Assembly: GCF_050279675.1 (NCBI RefSeq)
Contig: NZ_JBNNUK010000003.1
Location: forward strand, 248,001-312,000
Origin: Viridibacillus sp050279675
GTDB taxonomy: Bacteria > Bacillota > Bacilli > Bacillales_A > Planococcaceae
DNA length: 64,000 nucleotides
Reading direction: 5' to 3'
The stretch's first letter is position 1, and every line of letters starts with the position of its first letter. The notes under the pieces are model-generated. The model saw only the letters and a list, made by a program, of their open reading frames with translations, was not told the origin of the DNA and searched no databases. Shown here piece by piece: positions 17,904 to 27,728 of this stretch. Made by a program: the position numbers and the translations under genes.

Positions 17904-19067
17904 TTACTTTCCAAAAATACCTCTACTAATAATCTCTTTCATAATTTCAGTGGTTCCTCCAAAAATTCTTTGAATTCTAGCATCCACGTAAGCTCTAGAA
18001 ATTGGATATTCCTGCATATACCCATACCCTCCGAATAATTGTAGGCAACCATCCACGATTTTCCCTTGTGCTTCTGTGCATGTAAGCTTGGCCATACTTG
18101 CTGTTTCAGTATCAAGTTCTCCTCTTTCTATTAAATACAGACATTCATTAACAAAAGAGCGATTCACTCTTGCTTCCGTCTTCATTTCTGCAATGCGAAA
18201 TTTAGTATTTTGAAATTGACTGATTGGTTTTCCAAATGCATTACGTTCATTTACATAAGCAATGGTTAAATCTAATACTCCTTCCAATGCTCCTTGGGCT
18301 CCAATTGCGATTGTTAACCTCTCCCTTGGAAGTTCTTTCATTAAAGTAATAAACCCTCTATTTAATTCTCCTAAAATTGCTTTCTCAGGAACTAATACAT
18401 CTTCTAGAAACATTTCAGAAGTGTCACATGCATGTAACCCTATTTTTTGAAGATTCTTCCCTCGGCTTATACCTGATGTTGATAAATCTACAATAAATAA
18501 TGTTGTCCCTTTTGATGCAGGTACTTGCAAGTCCGTTTTAGCAACAACAATCACGAAATCACAAAGTTGACCATTACTAACAAATGTTTTTGAACCATTG
18601 ATAACATAAGTTGATTGATTTTCATCAAACCTGGCTGTTGTTTGAATTCCTTGAAGATCACTTCCTGCTCCGGGCTCAGTCATTGCAATTGCACCGACTA
18701 GTTCACCGGTAGCCATTTTTGGTAGATAGTAATTTTTTTGTTCTTCATTTCCTGAGCTCAATATGTAATGAGCAATAATATTAGAATGGACAGATACATT
18801 AACCGCAATTGCTGCATAACCTAGACGATTCAACTCATCGATAACTGTTACAGAATAAGAGAAAGGCGCTCCTGACCCACCGTATCTTTCTGGAATATCT
18901 ATACATAGCAACCCTTCATCCCCTAGCTTTCTCCATAATTCACGAGGAATGGTCCCATTCTCTTCCCACTTACTATATTCCGGTTCAATTAATTTCTTTG
19001 CTATAGATTGAATGGATTTACGAAATAACAACAACTCATCTGCTTGATGCAACTCACTGATTGCCAT
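17904..19067 (-). CDS. Acyl-CoA dehydrogenase (long-chain/isovaleryl-type), first gene of cluster
   Basis: FAD-dependent acyl-CoA dehydrogenase of 387 residues from the ATG at 19067, which has AAAGGAGAG 8 bases upstream. Motifs: AMTEPGAGSDL, TFVSNGQL, RNAFGKPISQFQ, LFGGYGYMQEY and GGTTEIMKEI. As in the other dehydrogenase of this cluster, the C-terminal catalytic glutamate is replaced (FGGT), while a glutamate occurs in the helix segment LPRERL, as in long-chain enzymes. It is the promoter-proximal gene, about 200 bases downstream of a sigma-54 promoter. Confidence 0.91.
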   Translation of the reverse strand: MAISELHQADELLLFRKSIQSIAKKLIEPEYSKWEENGTIPRELWRKLGDEGLLCIDIPERYGGSGAPFSYSVTVIDELNRLGYAAIAVNVSVHSNIIAHYILSSGNEEQKNYYLPKMATGELVGAIAMTEPGAGSDLQGIQTTARFDENQSTYVINGSKTFVSNGQLCDFVIVVAKTDLQVPASKGTTLFIVDLSTSGISRGKNLQKIGLHACDTSEMFLEDVLVPEKAILGELNRGFITLMKELPRERLTIAIGAQGALEGVLDLTIAYVNERNAFGKPISQFQNTKFRIAEMKTEARVNRSFVNECLYLIERGELDTETASMAKLTCTEAQGKIVDGCLQLFGGYGYMQEYPISRAYVDARIQRIFGGTTEIMKEIISRGIFGK

Positions 19068-19278
19068 ATATATCTCTCCTTTACACTTTGGCGATGCCAC
19101 CCTATGCTATTTCCATCTTTTCTTTCATCAATATGCATATACAGAGGATCAAATTAATATGCAAAATCCCTAATTTCTTCTTTTATTAGCTCTGATTGAA
19201 ATTTTTAACTGACGACGAATTCATTTAATTTCAACAAAATCAATATCTTCCGAAAAAACTTTAGCTTCACTCTATATA

Positions 19279-19295
19279 AGCAAGACCCATGCCAA
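19279..19295 (-). promoter_or_regulatory. Sigma-54 (SigL) -24/-12 promoter of the beta-oxidation cluster
   Basis: The minus strand reads TTGGCATGGGTCTTGCT, a near-perfect match to the sigma-54 consensus TTGGCAC-N5-TTGCT with the invariant GG and GC dinucleotides 10 bases apart. Transcription would start near 19268, giving a leader of about 200 bases before the first dehydrogenase. A sigma-54 activator is encoded next door. Confidence 0.82.
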
Positions 19296-19343
19296 CTTTA
19301 TTTTTCATTGATTTCCCTTAACTATTAGGTGATCTTAAAATAT

Positions 19344-19367
19344 ATGTGTTCATAATCGTGAACACAT
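19344..19367. promoter_or_regulatory. Perfect dyad, candidate enhancer (UAS) for the sigma-54 activator
   Basis: ATGTGTTCA and TGAACACAT form a perfect 9-bp inverted repeat with a 6-base spacer. Its centre lies about 62 bp upstream of the -24 element and about 117 bp upstream of the activator's start codon. The position fits an enhancer or an autoregulatory site. An 8-bp palindrome TGTTAACA lies nearby at about 19389-19396. Confidence 0.55.
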
Positions 19368-19472
19368 TTCCGCTATTAAGTGACGACTGTTAACAAAAAA
19401 GTGTAAACTGTCCACTTGTTTGTTATAATATTTTTAATTATCAGTAATTTTAATGAGTGGAGGCATTTTATT

Positions 19473-21611
19473 ATGCGTGTCGAGGATATCATGATGAAAG
19501 ATTCACCTACTTGTACAGTACATTACACAATTCAAGATACATTAGAAATTTTCGCCAAGATAAAGTCGCAAATTATCCCAGTAGTAAATGAAGATAATAG
19601 GTTAATAGGTTTATTAACAAAAAATAAAATAATTCAAATTCTAGCAGAAGGTTATTCATTTCAATCCCCAATCAAATCCTTTATTAATATTAATCCTATT
19701 TTTTTATATCCAGATCAAGATATTAATGAGACTCGAAAATTGCTGCTTAAGCATCAAATCGGACATGCTCCTGTCGTCAATCAACAAATGCAACCTTTAG
19801 GTATTCTTTCTACATCGCAAATATTACTTGCATATGACCTCGTATATGATCGATTGCAAACCCAACAATCATTACTATTCGAAAACTTAAATTTCGGATT
19901 ATTTTCTGTTGATACTCATTTGAAGGTTAACGCCATAAATCCTGTGGCAGAAAAAATCCTTCAATTATCACCCAATAAACAACATGTTTTCAATGATTTA
20001 AACGGACTCGAGGAGATTACTAATCTATTAACAGGGATATTGCATCATAAAGAACAAATAGTGAACAAGAAGATGCATTTAAATGGGCATAGCCTTGTCG
20101 TGCAGAGTTATCCATTGATAGAAAAAAATAAACTAGTTGGTTCAATGGTCATTATGGATGATTGGACTAATATCGAAAGAATGGCCAGTGAACTGCGTTT
20201 TTCTAAGGAATGGGAGGAAAAGTTAAGAAGCGTCATTGAACTAGCTTATGATGGCATTATTTTAGTTAATCAAAAGGCAAAAATAACGATGGTCAATAAT
20301 GGATTTTGTGAGTTATATAATGTTCAAAGTAAGGAACTTTTAGGGCAATCCATTTTGAACAAGTACCCTGATTTAGGGTTAGATGAAGCTTTACAAACAG
20401 GTATCAGAATAACGAATGTTGCAAAATTAATTGGAAAGACACAATGTCTTATGACAATCTTACCTATAAAAACCAATGGAGAAATTATCGGTGCAATTTG
20501 TAAAATTACATACCGTGGTTTAAAGCAATTGCAAGAAGCAATTAAAAAGGTAAATAACTTGGAACAACAAGTCACTTACTATCAAAAAGAATTGAATGAA
20601 CTTAAAGGAACAAAATACTCTTTTGCTAATATTATTGGGGAATCTTCCAAAATAATACGGATAAAAAAAGAGGCCCTAGCTGCTTCTCATAGTTTATCAA
20701 CAGTTTTACTTTTAGGGGAAAGTGGTACCGGAAAAGAATTATTTGCACATGGTATTCATGCCTCTTCTTCTCAGACCGGTATGTTTATTCAAGTAAACTG
20801 TGCAGCAATTCCTCCAGAGTTAATGGAATCAGAGTTCTTCGGTTATGCTGAGGGCTCATTTACTGGTGCAAAAAAGGGTGGGAAAAAGGGAAAGTTTGAA
20901 ATGGCTCAGAATGGAACATTATTTTTAGATGAAATCGGTGATATGCCTCTTTCCCTTCAATCAAAACTATTACGAGTTTTACAAGAAAAGGAGTTTGAAC
21001 CAATTGGGAGCAATCGTATTATTAAACTCCAAACTAAAATTATTGCTGCAACAAATCAAAACCTTGAAATACTTATTAATGAGGGGAAATTTAGAGAAGA
21101 TTTATACTATCGTTTAAATATAATGAGGATTAACATTCCACCTTTACGAGAACGAATTGAAGATATACCTGACATTGCAGAATCCATTATTTCTCAACTA
21201 AAACTTTCAGGATTTCATTTAGAAGGAATCACGCATTCTGCATTAACAAAGTTATTAAACTATAACTGGCCAGGTAATATTCGTGAGCTATACAATATTT
21301 TAGAAAGGGCAGCAAATCTAACAAGTGATGGATATATAGATGCTCAACACCTTCCTGAATCGTTTAATGCTAACACTAATATTCTCGCATCAACTGCAAG
21401 TATAAGAATAGATCAAACAAATAAACTTCCTGCATATTCGGAGGAACCTAATAATAAGCCATATTGGAATGCTATTGATCATAAAGAAAAGGAACTCATA
21501 ATTGCTGCACTTAAAGAAACAAATGGAAACAAAGCAAAAGCAAGTAGATTATTGGGTATCAGTCGCACATGGCTTTACGAAAAGATAAAAAAGTACAATA
21601 TAAGTATTTGA
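19473..21611 (+). CDS. Sigma-54-dependent activator with CBS, PAS, AAA+ and Fis domains
   Basis: A 712-residue enhancer-binding protein. Two CBS motifs fill residues 1-115 (MRVEDIMMKDSP, KNKIIQILAEG), then two PAS-like regions (about 120-230 and 250-360), a coiled coil (about 365-395), an AAA+ core with Walker A GESGTGKE near 415 and the sigma-54 contact loop GSFTGA near 460 (standard GAFTGA), and a C-terminal Fis-type helix-turn-helix (KAKASRLLGISRTWLYEK, about 685-705). Start ATG 19473 has GTGGAGG; the open frame extends 19 codons further without a site. CBS domains usually bind adenosyl ligands such as AMP, ATP or SAM, PAS domains small molecules. It most probably switches on the divergent acyl-CoA cluster. 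Confidence 0.92.
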   Translation: MRVEDIMMKDSPTCTVHYTIQDTLEIFAKIKSQIIPVVNEDNRLIGLLTKNKIIQILAEGYSFQSPIKSFININPIFLYPDQDINETRKLLLKHQIGHAPVVNQQMQPLGILSTSQILLAYDLVYDRLQTQQSLLFENLNFGLFSVDTHLKVNAINPVAEKILQLSPNKQHVFNDLNGLEEITNLLTGILHHKEQIVNKKMHLNGHSLVVQSYPLIEKNKLVGSMVIMDDWTNIERMASELRFSKEWEEKLRSVIELAYDGIILVNQKAKITMVNNGFCELYNVQSKELLGQSILNKYPDLGLDEALQTGIRITNVAKLIGKTQCLMTILPIKTNGEIIGAICKITYRGLKQLQEAIKKVNNLEQQVTYYQKELNELKGTKYSFANIIGESSKIIRIKKEALAASHSLSTVLLLGESGTGKELFAHGIHASSSQTGMFIQVNCAAIPPELMESEFFGYAEGSFTGAKKGGKKGKFEMAQNGTLFLDEIGDMPLSLQSKLLRVLQEKEFEPIGSNRIIKLQTKIIAATNQNLEILINEGKFREDLYYRLNIMRINIPPLRERIEDIPDIAESIISQLKLSGFHLEGITHSALTKLLNYNWPGNIRELYNILERAANLTSDGYIDAQHLPESFNANTNILASTASIRIDQTNKLPAYSEEPNNKPYWNAIDHKEKELIIAALKETNGNKAKASRLLGISRTWLYEKIKKYNISI

Positions 21612-21747
21612 AAATCATTACAAAACTCCATTTCAAGCATACTACCAAAATAATAGATCCACAAAAGAGAAAGCCAGTCGTACTTTATTGGCATTAATAA
21701 AAGAGACAATAAAATATTGTTTTTATACTATTCTGAAGTCCCAAAAA

Positions 21748-21794
21748 TAAAAAGCAAGGAGAAAACATAATGTTTTTCTCCTCGCTTTTTTATA
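21748..21794 (+). terminator. Terminator of the sigma-54 activator gene
   Basis: AAAAAGC-GGAGAAAACA pairs with GTTTTTCTCC-GCTTTTTT and is followed by T residues. Confidence 0.75.
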
Positions 21795-21856
21795 AAAACA
21801 CTTATAATTTAATAACTTACTGCTATAAACAGTTAATTCGTATTATTTTCTATAAC

Positions 21857-21903
21857 AAAAAAGATAGAGCAAGCATTTCATCCATGCTTTCCCTATCTTT
21901 TTA
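21857..21903 (-). terminator. Terminator of the BI-1 gene
   Basis: AAAAAGATAG and AAGCAT pair with ATGCTT and CTATCTTTTT around a short loop, just after the BI-1 stop codon (minus strand). Confidence 0.75.
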
Positions 21904-21907
21904 TCAG

Positions 21908-22537
21908 TTAATCTCTATCTAATATGTTTTTCAAATGGTAAATGAGTTTTAATAGTTCTGTGAATAGGTTGATAAAGTCTAAGTATAGATTTAATGCTAC
22001 GAGTGGCACCTCTTCATCACTAATATGACTTCGAGCGATTTGATTCATATCGTACAACGTATAACCTACAAAAAGCAAAACACCAATTGCACTTGCAAAG
22101 ACCATAACAATATCGCTAAAACCGACGAAAATCGTAATTATAGAAAAAACGATGACACCGATTAACACAATGAACAAAAATTTGCCCCAGTTACCTAAAT
22201 TGCGTTTAGTATTATAGCCAATAATACCTGTTACGATAAAGATCGCTGCAGTTGTACCGAAGATAACCAGTACTATGCTTCCACCTAATGCACCGATGTA
22301 AAATTGGAGCAAGCTATATAATGTCACACCTGTTAAGAAAGCAAAAAGGATGGATATCGATTTGCTCGCTTTTCTTGCAGCACGACTAAACATAACGATT
22401 AATAGTAAGACAACTGTTGCGATACTAATAGGCATTACTAGTGATACGGGAACGAATACCCCAGCAAATAGCCCGATTGCTGTGACTATCCACAGCAATG
22501 TAAAAAACCGAAGAACTTTCGAAAATTGTGATTCCAT
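21908..22537 (-). CDS. Bax inhibitor-1 family membrane protein (YetJ-like)
   Basis: A 209-residue protein with seven hydrophobic segments. The C-terminal BI-1/TMBIM signature is present: GYTLYDMNQI near residue 158 and ALNLYLDFINLFTELLKL near residue 181, with acidic residues in the last helices. B. subtilis YetJ of this family is a pH-sensitive calcium leak channel; the same role here is inferred. It is a single gene with an AGGAGAG site and its own terminator. Confidence 0.9.
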   Translation of the reverse strand: MESQFSKVLRFFTLLWIVTAIGLFAGVFVPVSLVMPISIATVVLLLIVMFSRAARKASKSISILFAFLTGVTLYSLLQFYIGALGGSIVLVIFGTTAAIFIVTGIIGYNTKRNLGNWGKFLFIVLIGVIVFSIITIFVGFSDIVMVFASAIGVLLFVGYTLYDMNQIARSHISDEEVPLVALNLYLDFINLFTELLKLIYHLKNILDRD

Positions 22538-22782
22538 TAAATTTATCTCTCCTATATTGTTAAGCTACTCTTAGTATAAATCTTTTTTGAAGAAAAGTTT
22601 AATAGTATGGATGTATCAAACTTTTCTCCTCTTTCAAACAATAATGAATTTCTTCCTTAGCAAAAAAATCTAAAACTATAATGAGTCCACTTATTTTGCA
22701 TTCCATACTTCGATAACATTTGAAATATTCAGCATTTATACTAGCTATAGATTAGTCATTATAATATGTAAGGAGATTGAAT

Positions 22783-23679
22783 ATGAATAATTTCAAATTT
22801 ATACCTTTAATACTTTTAACGACATTTTTAATGGGTTCTTCTTTTGCAGTAGTTAAAATTGGATTGCCTTATTCATCACCATTGTTATTAGCAGCATTAC
22901 GTTTTACACTTGCGGGAATCATCATGGCTATTATTGTGATTGTTTTAAAAAGACCTCACCCAACCTCAAAGGAGAATTGGATAAAGTTATTGATAATTGG
23001 TAGTTTGCAAACAGCAGGTGTTATGGGTTGTATCTTTTTAAGTTTACGGACGATTACGGCTAGTGAGTCCTCAATTCTCACTTTCACTAACCCATTACTA
23101 GTCGTGGTATTTGGCACAATTTTTTCTCAAATACGCTATAAATATTATCAATGGATGGGCGTTCTTTTGGGTTTAGTTGGAGTAGGTATTACAATGGGGG
23201 CACAAATTGAATTTAAGATCGGCATTCTTTTCGGCATTCTATCTGCTGTTTTTTGGGCGATGGCCACATTATTAGCTAAAAAGTGGGGAGCATTTTTTGA
23301 TAATTGGGTTTTATCCGCCTATCAGATGCTTTTTGGTGGATTACTATTATTACTTGGTAGTTTTACTCTTGAAAAATCATTTTTCATTTTGAATGGTAAT
23401 TCCATACTCATTTTATTATGGCTAAGCATTATGTCATCCATTGTTCAATTTGCTGTCTGGTACTATCTTTTACAAAAAGGTGATCCAGGGAAAACGAGTG
23501 CCTTTTTATTTTTAGCACCTTTTTTTGGTGTACTGACTGGCTGGTTATTATTAGATGAACCGTTATACCCTTCTCTTTTAGTTGGTGGCTTATTTATAAT
23601 TATTGGTATTTATTTGGTCAATAGTAATTTCAAGAAAAAAAACAATCTAGTTCAAAGTGCTGTAAAGGTAAATGAATAG
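22783..23679 (+). CDS. EamA-family (DMT) exporter
   Basis: A 298-residue protein with ten hydrophobic segments in two EamA repeats (about residues 5-140 and 150-290), typical of drug/metabolite exporters. The segment LLTTFLMGSSFAVVKIGL is the usual N-terminal motif. The start ATG 22783 lies 7 bases after AAGGAG, and a TATAAT at 22760-22765 may be its -10. The substrate is unknown. It converges with an ArsR-type regulator; a functional link is possible but not shown. Confidence 0.88.
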   Translation: MNNFKFIPLILLTTFLMGSSFAVVKIGLPYSSPLLLAALRFTLAGIIMAIIVIVLKRPHPTSKENWIKLLIIGSLQTAGVMGCIFLSLRTITASESSILTFTNPLLVVVFGTIFSQIRYKYYQWMGVLLGLVGVGITMGAQIEFKIGILFGILSAVFWAMATLLAKKWGAFFDNWVLSAYQMLFGGLLLLLGSFTLEKSFFILNGNSILILLWLSIMSSIVQFAVWYYLLQKGDPGKTSAFLFLAPFFGVLTGWLLLDEPLYPSLLVGGLFIIIGIYLVNSNFKKKNNLVQSAVKVNE

Positions 23680-23697
23680 CTTTCGTCAAATCTTAAA

Positions 23698-23736
23698 ACC
23701 CTCGCCTTATCTATATAATTAGGCGAGGGTTTTTTC
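23698..23736. terminator. Bidirectional terminator, DMT exporter / ArsR regulator
   Basis: The 10-bp GC-rich stem ACCCTCGCCT / AGGCGAGGGT is flanked by A and T runs between two convergent genes. Confidence 0.9.
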
Positions 23737-23745
23737 ATTTCAACA

Positions 23746-24432
23746 TTACATATTTATATTAAAATTTTGTTTGAAACCTACTTTTCCTTTGTCGGTAATT
23801 TTTACAGCACGTATAGATGGTACTCGAACTATCCATCCTAAATTAAAAAAGTGTGTCATAAGCCCATGTCCTAAAGCACCTGCAAGATGATGTTGACGCT
23901 CACTCCAGTCTAAGCATGCATGGGAAAATGAGCGGCGTTTTCTTTTAAGTATATTTAAATCAATACCGAATTCAGTAAAGAAGTGTTCTCCTTTAGGAGT
24001 AACTATAAATTCTCTCTCTTCTTTTTTTAGATAACCTGAATTCAACATCGATTCGGTTAAGTTTATGCCTAATTTACCAGCTAAATGGTCATAGCAAGTT
24101 CTAGCTTCCTGAAGTAATTTTACTTGGCTAGATTGTTTTAATGAACAAACTTCAGGAAGTGGCGAAATGGCAAGTAACGATTCCAAAATACGTGCGACTT
24201 CTCCACCCGCCAGTTGATAATAGCGATGGCGTCCCTGTTTCTCTACTTTCACCAAATTACCTTCTACTAATTTTGCAAGGTGAAAGCTAGCTGTTTGTGG
24301 TGTTACTGCAGCCATATACGCTAATTCACTGGCTGTATGAAAACGCCCATCCATTAAACTTGTAAGAATTGTTGCTCTTGAAGTTTCTCCAAGGAGAGAC
24401 GCAACTTCAGCCACATTGGGGTTTATACTCAT
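23746..24432 (-). CDS. ArsR-type winged-helix transcriptional regulator
   Basis: A 228-residue regulator. Residues 8-90 form an ArsR-type winged helix: VASLLGETSRATILTSL, then the recognition helix VTPQTASFHLAKLVEGNLV and the wing KQGRHRYYQLAG. The long C-terminal part is rich in cysteine, histidine and basic residues (CSLKQSS, CYDHLAGKLG, HACLDWSERQHHLAG), a layout seen in larger ArsR relatives with an effector or metal pocket. The effector is unknown. The ATG at 24432 lies 9 bases after AAAGG. The 317-base gap upstream to the next gene shows no other clear signal. Confidence 0.82.
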   Translation of the reverse strand: MSINPNVAEVASLLGETSRATILTSLMDGRFHTASELAYMAAVTPQTASFHLAKLVEGNLVKVEKQGRHRYYQLAGGEVARILESLLAISPLPEVCSLKQSSQVKLLQEARTCYDHLAGKLGINLTESMLNSGYLKKEEREFIVTPKGEHFFTEFGIDLNILKRKRRSFSHACLDWSERQHHLAGALGHGLMTHFFNLGWIVRVPSIRAVKITDKGKVGFKQNFNINM

Positions 24433-24749
24433 TTCTAACAACCTTTCTGCATTCCATACTTAGATTATAATCGAAGTACGAAACACTTACAATATCTACC
24501 AAATACGTTGTGACCTATTTAATCATCAACACCAATTTAGCCATTTTAATTTTCCAAATAACTTTGCTCAGTTCTAACGTTTCTTATTTAAAATCCTTAG
24601 CAGTGACAATGGAATAATCTTCAAAATTTATACTACTTATCTTTACACACTAATTTTCCCTGTCTTTAATTTTAAAATTAATTATCTTTGTAACTATTGT
24701 TGTTTTCAAACGTATATAGGGTATCATATCTAATCAGGAGGTCTTTTAT

Positions 24750-25058
24750 ATGTTTATAATCCCAACTATTATTGCTTTTTTATATGAACTATTATTAGCT
24801 ATACCTATTTTAGGTGGCGCTATTATGATTGGTTCTGGATATTCAGCTTTAATGACTGCGCTTGTTATTCACTTAATCGTTCTTGTGCTGCGCTTTGTTA
24901 CTGGTCACTCAAAAGTTGTACCAATTTTAGCGATTATCTTAACTTTACTGACGTGGATTCCTATTCTTGGATGGACCATTCATATTTTAATCGCAGGTGC
25001 TTATCTCATTGATTTTTTTATGGGTTTAGGCAAAAGTTCAATTCAGAAAGATTTTTAA
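24750..25058 (+). CDS. Small membrane protein of unknown function
   Basis: A 102-residue protein made of three hydrophobic segments (about residues 3-30, 33-52 and 58-92) with short polar turns and a basic tail. The sequence pattern PILGGAIMIGSG and IPILGW is repeated in shape, hinting at an internal duplication. I do not recognise a named family. AGGAGG lies 8 bases upstream and a strong terminator follows, so it is a real single-gene unit. Confidence 0.75.
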   Translation: MFIIPTIIAFLYELLLAIPILGGAIMIGSGYSALMTALVIHLIVLVLRFVTGHSKVVPILAIILTLLTWIPILGWTIHILIAGAYLIDFFMGLGKSSIQKDF

Positions 25059-25067
25059 TTTAATCAA

Positions 25068-25116
25068 TTAAAAAAACACAGTTTCAATTGTGCAAAATTG
25101 AAACTGTGTTTTTTTG
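25068..25116 (+). terminator. Terminator of the small membrane protein gene
   Basis: A perfect stem AACACAGTTTCAATT / AATTGAAACTGTGTT with T-run follows the stop codon. Confidence 0.88.
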
Positions 25117-25243
25117 TGCGAACTAAATATGAAGCCCCTGTATTGCTTGCGCTATTAAAAAAAGAAAAAACCATATCTTCTCTCCATGTTAAAGAGAAGA
25201 TATGGTTAATCTGCTTAACAGCAGAAATATTAAATGATGAAGC

Positions 25244-27658
25244 TTAAATCGCTACAATATTCACAAGTTTCCCAGGAACAGCGATAATTTTTTTAATTTC
25301 TTTACCAGCAATTAGTTCTGCAATTTTTTCATCTGCTAATGCAATTTCTTGTAAGTCCTCGCGAGATGCGTCTTTTGCTACTAAAATTTTGGTTTTTACT
25401 TTACCATTTACTTGCACTACTACTTCGATTTCATTGTCAGTTAATTTCGACTCATCAAATGTTGGCCATACAGCGTATGTTAAAGTTTCTGCTTTTCCAA
25501 ATTTCGCCCATAACTCTTCTGCAATGTGAGGAGCAATTGGCGCTAACATTTTTACGAATCCTTCAGCATAAGCTGTTGGCACAACATCTGCTTTGTAGCA
25601 ATCATTGATGAATACCATCATTTGTGAAATAGCCGTGTTAAAACGGATATGCTCGTAGTTTTCAGTTACCTTTTTCACTGTTTGGTTATACACTTTTTCT
25701 AATGTAGTATCATCTGAAGCTTGGATTTTATCTGATAATGATCCGTCTTCATTGATAAATAGTCGCCATATACGATCTAAGAAGCGTCGTGCACCATCAA
25801 GGCCGTTTTCAGACCATGGAATAGATGCTTCAAGTGGTCCCATGAACATTTCGTAAAGTCGAAGTGTATCTGCACCGTGGCTCGCAATGATATCGTCAGG
25901 ATTTACTACATTCCCTTTTGATTTAGACATTTTTTCATTACCTTCTCCTAAAATCATCCCTTGGTTGAATAATTTTTGGAAAGGCTCTTTAGTTGGTACA
26001 ACACCTAGATCGTACAATACTTTATGCCAGAAACGAGCATATAGTAAATGCAGAACAGCGTGCTCTTGACCGCCAATGTAAATATCAACTGGTAACCAGC
26101 GTTTTAGTAATTCTGGATCCGCTAGCATTTCATCATTTGTTGGATCAATATAACGCAGGAAGTACCAACTTGAACCAGCCCATTGTGGCATAGTATTTGT
26201 TTCTCGACGACCTTTTCTACCTGTTACAGGGTCAACTACATTTACCCACTCTTCAATATTCGCAAGTGGTGATTCTCCAGTTCCACTTGGTCGGATATCA
26301 TCTGTTTTAGGTAAAATAAGTGGTAGCTCTGATTCATCAAGCGTTGTTACTTCGCCATCTTCCCAATGGATAACTGGGATCGGCTCTCCCCAATAACGTT
26401 GACGGCTAAATAACCAGTCACGTAAACGATAAGAAATTTTCTTTTCTCCTACGCCTTTTTCTTCTAACCATTCAATCGCTTTAGCAATCGCTTCTTCTTT
26501 GCCTAAACCATCAAGGAATCCAGAGTTAACATGTTTACCTTCTCCAGCATATGCTTCTTTTTCGATATCTCCACCAGCTACAACTTCGACGATTGATAAA
26601 TCGAATTGTTTTGCAAATTCGTAGTCACGTTCATCGTGAGCAGGAACAGCCATGATTGCACCTGTACCATATGTTGAAAGTACATAGTCAGCTATCCAAA
26701 TCGGCATTTTTTCACCATTAATCGGATTGACTGCATAAGCGCCTGTGAAAACACCCGTTTTTTCTTTTGCAAGATCAGTACGTTCAAGATCAGATTTCAT
26801 TTTCACTTCATCTAGGTATGCTTCAACTGATGCTTTTTGTGCATCTGCTGTAATTTCAGCTACTAGTTTATGTTCAGGAGCAAGTACTGCATAAGTAGCA
26901 CCAAATAATGTGTCCGGACGTGTTGTGAATACACGGAACGATTGATTTGTTCCATCTACTGTGAATGCCACTTCTGCACCTTCCGAGCGACCAATCCAGT
27001 GACGTTGCATATCTTTAATATTTTCTGGCCAATCTACTTCTTCTAAATCGTCGACTAAACGGTCAGCATAAGCAGTAATTTTCAGCATCCATTGTTTCAT
27101 AGGACGGCGTTCAACAGGGTGTCCACCACGTTCTGATTTACCGTCAATTACTTCTTCGTTAGCAAGTACTGTACCAAGTGCTGGGCACCAGTTAACAGCT
27201 ACTTCATCAATATAAGCTAAGCCTTTTTTGTATAGTTGAACGAAAATCCATTGAGTCCATTTATAGTAACTAGGATCTGTTGTATTAATTTCGCGATCCC
27301 AGTCATACGAAAAGCCAAGTTCTTGAATTTGGCGTTTAAATGTCGCAATATTTTTTGCCGTAAATTCAGCAGGATCATTACCCGTATCTAAAGCGTATTG
27401 TTCAGCAGGTAGTCCGAATGCATCCCAACCGATAGGGTGAAGGACATTATAGCCTTGCATACGTTTGAATCGACTTAAAATATCTGTTGCTGTATATCCT
27501 TCAGGGTGTCCAACATGTAGACCCGATCCTGATGGATAAGGGAACATATCTAGTGCATAAAATTTTGGCTTTGATTCGTCATTGACAGTTTTAAATGTAT
27601 TATGTTCTGCCCAATACGATTGCCATTTCTTTTCGATCTCTTGATGATTGAAATTCAA
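25244..27658 (-). CDS. leuS: Leucyl-tRNA synthetase
   Basis: Class I synthetase that charges tRNA-Leu, 804 residues from the TTG at 27658, which has AAGGAGG at 7 bases; the open frame runs a further 10 codons without a site and would include the ribosome site. Motifs: the HIGH equivalent GSGLHVGHPEGYT, KMSKSKGN for the KMSKS loop, an editing domain with TTRPDTLFGATY, and a C-terminal anticodon-binding region ending KLVNIVAI. Expression is governed by the T-box leader upstream. Confidence 0.97.
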   Translation of the reverse strand: MNFNHQEIEKKWQSYWAEHNTFKTVNDESKPKFYALDMFPYPSGSGLHVGHPEGYTATDILSRFKRMQGYNVLHPIGWDAFGLPAEQYALDTGNDPAEFTAKNIATFKRQIQELGFSYDWDREINTTDPSYYKWTQWIFVQLYKKGLAYIDEVAVNWCPALGTVLANEEVIDGKSERGGHPVERRPMKQWMLKITAYADRLVDDLEEVDWPENIKDMQRHWIGRSEGAEVAFTVDGTNQSFRVFTTRPDTLFGATYAVLAPEHKLVAEITADAQKASVEAYLDEVKMKSDLERTDLAKEKTGVFTGAYAVNPINGEKMPIWIADYVLSTYGTGAIMAVPAHDERDYEFAKQFDLSIVEVVAGGDIEKEAYAGEGKHVNSGFLDGLGKEEAIAKAIEWLEEKGVGEKKISYRLRDWLFSRQRYWGEPIPVIHWEDGEVTTLDESELPLILPKTDDIRPSGTGESPLANIEEWVNVVDPVTGRKGRRETNTMPQWAGSSWYFLRYIDPTNDEMLADPELLKRWLPVDIYIGGQEHAVLHLLYARFWHKVLYDLGVVPTKEPFQKLFNQGMILGEGNEKMSKSKGNVVNPDDIIASHGADTLRLYEMFMGPLEASIPWSENGLDGARRFLDRIWRLFINEDGSLSDKIQASDDTTLEKVYNQTVKKVTENYEHIRFNTAISQMMVFINDCYKADVVPTAYAEGFVKMLAPIAPHIAEELWAKFGKAETLTYAVWPTFDESKLTDNEIEVVVQVNGKVKTKILVAKDASREDLQEIALADEKIAELIAGKEIKKIIAVPGKLVNIVAI

Positions 27659-27728
27659 TGATTTCTCCTCCTTAAAATAATAAAACAAGTTTCGCCATTC
27701 ATATTGTCATAATATTCCTATATTTTAG

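Noticed and set aside
19068..19120. Second sigma-54-like element TGGCAT near the first dehydrogenase start
   Set aside because: The -12 TTGC half is missing at correct spacing.
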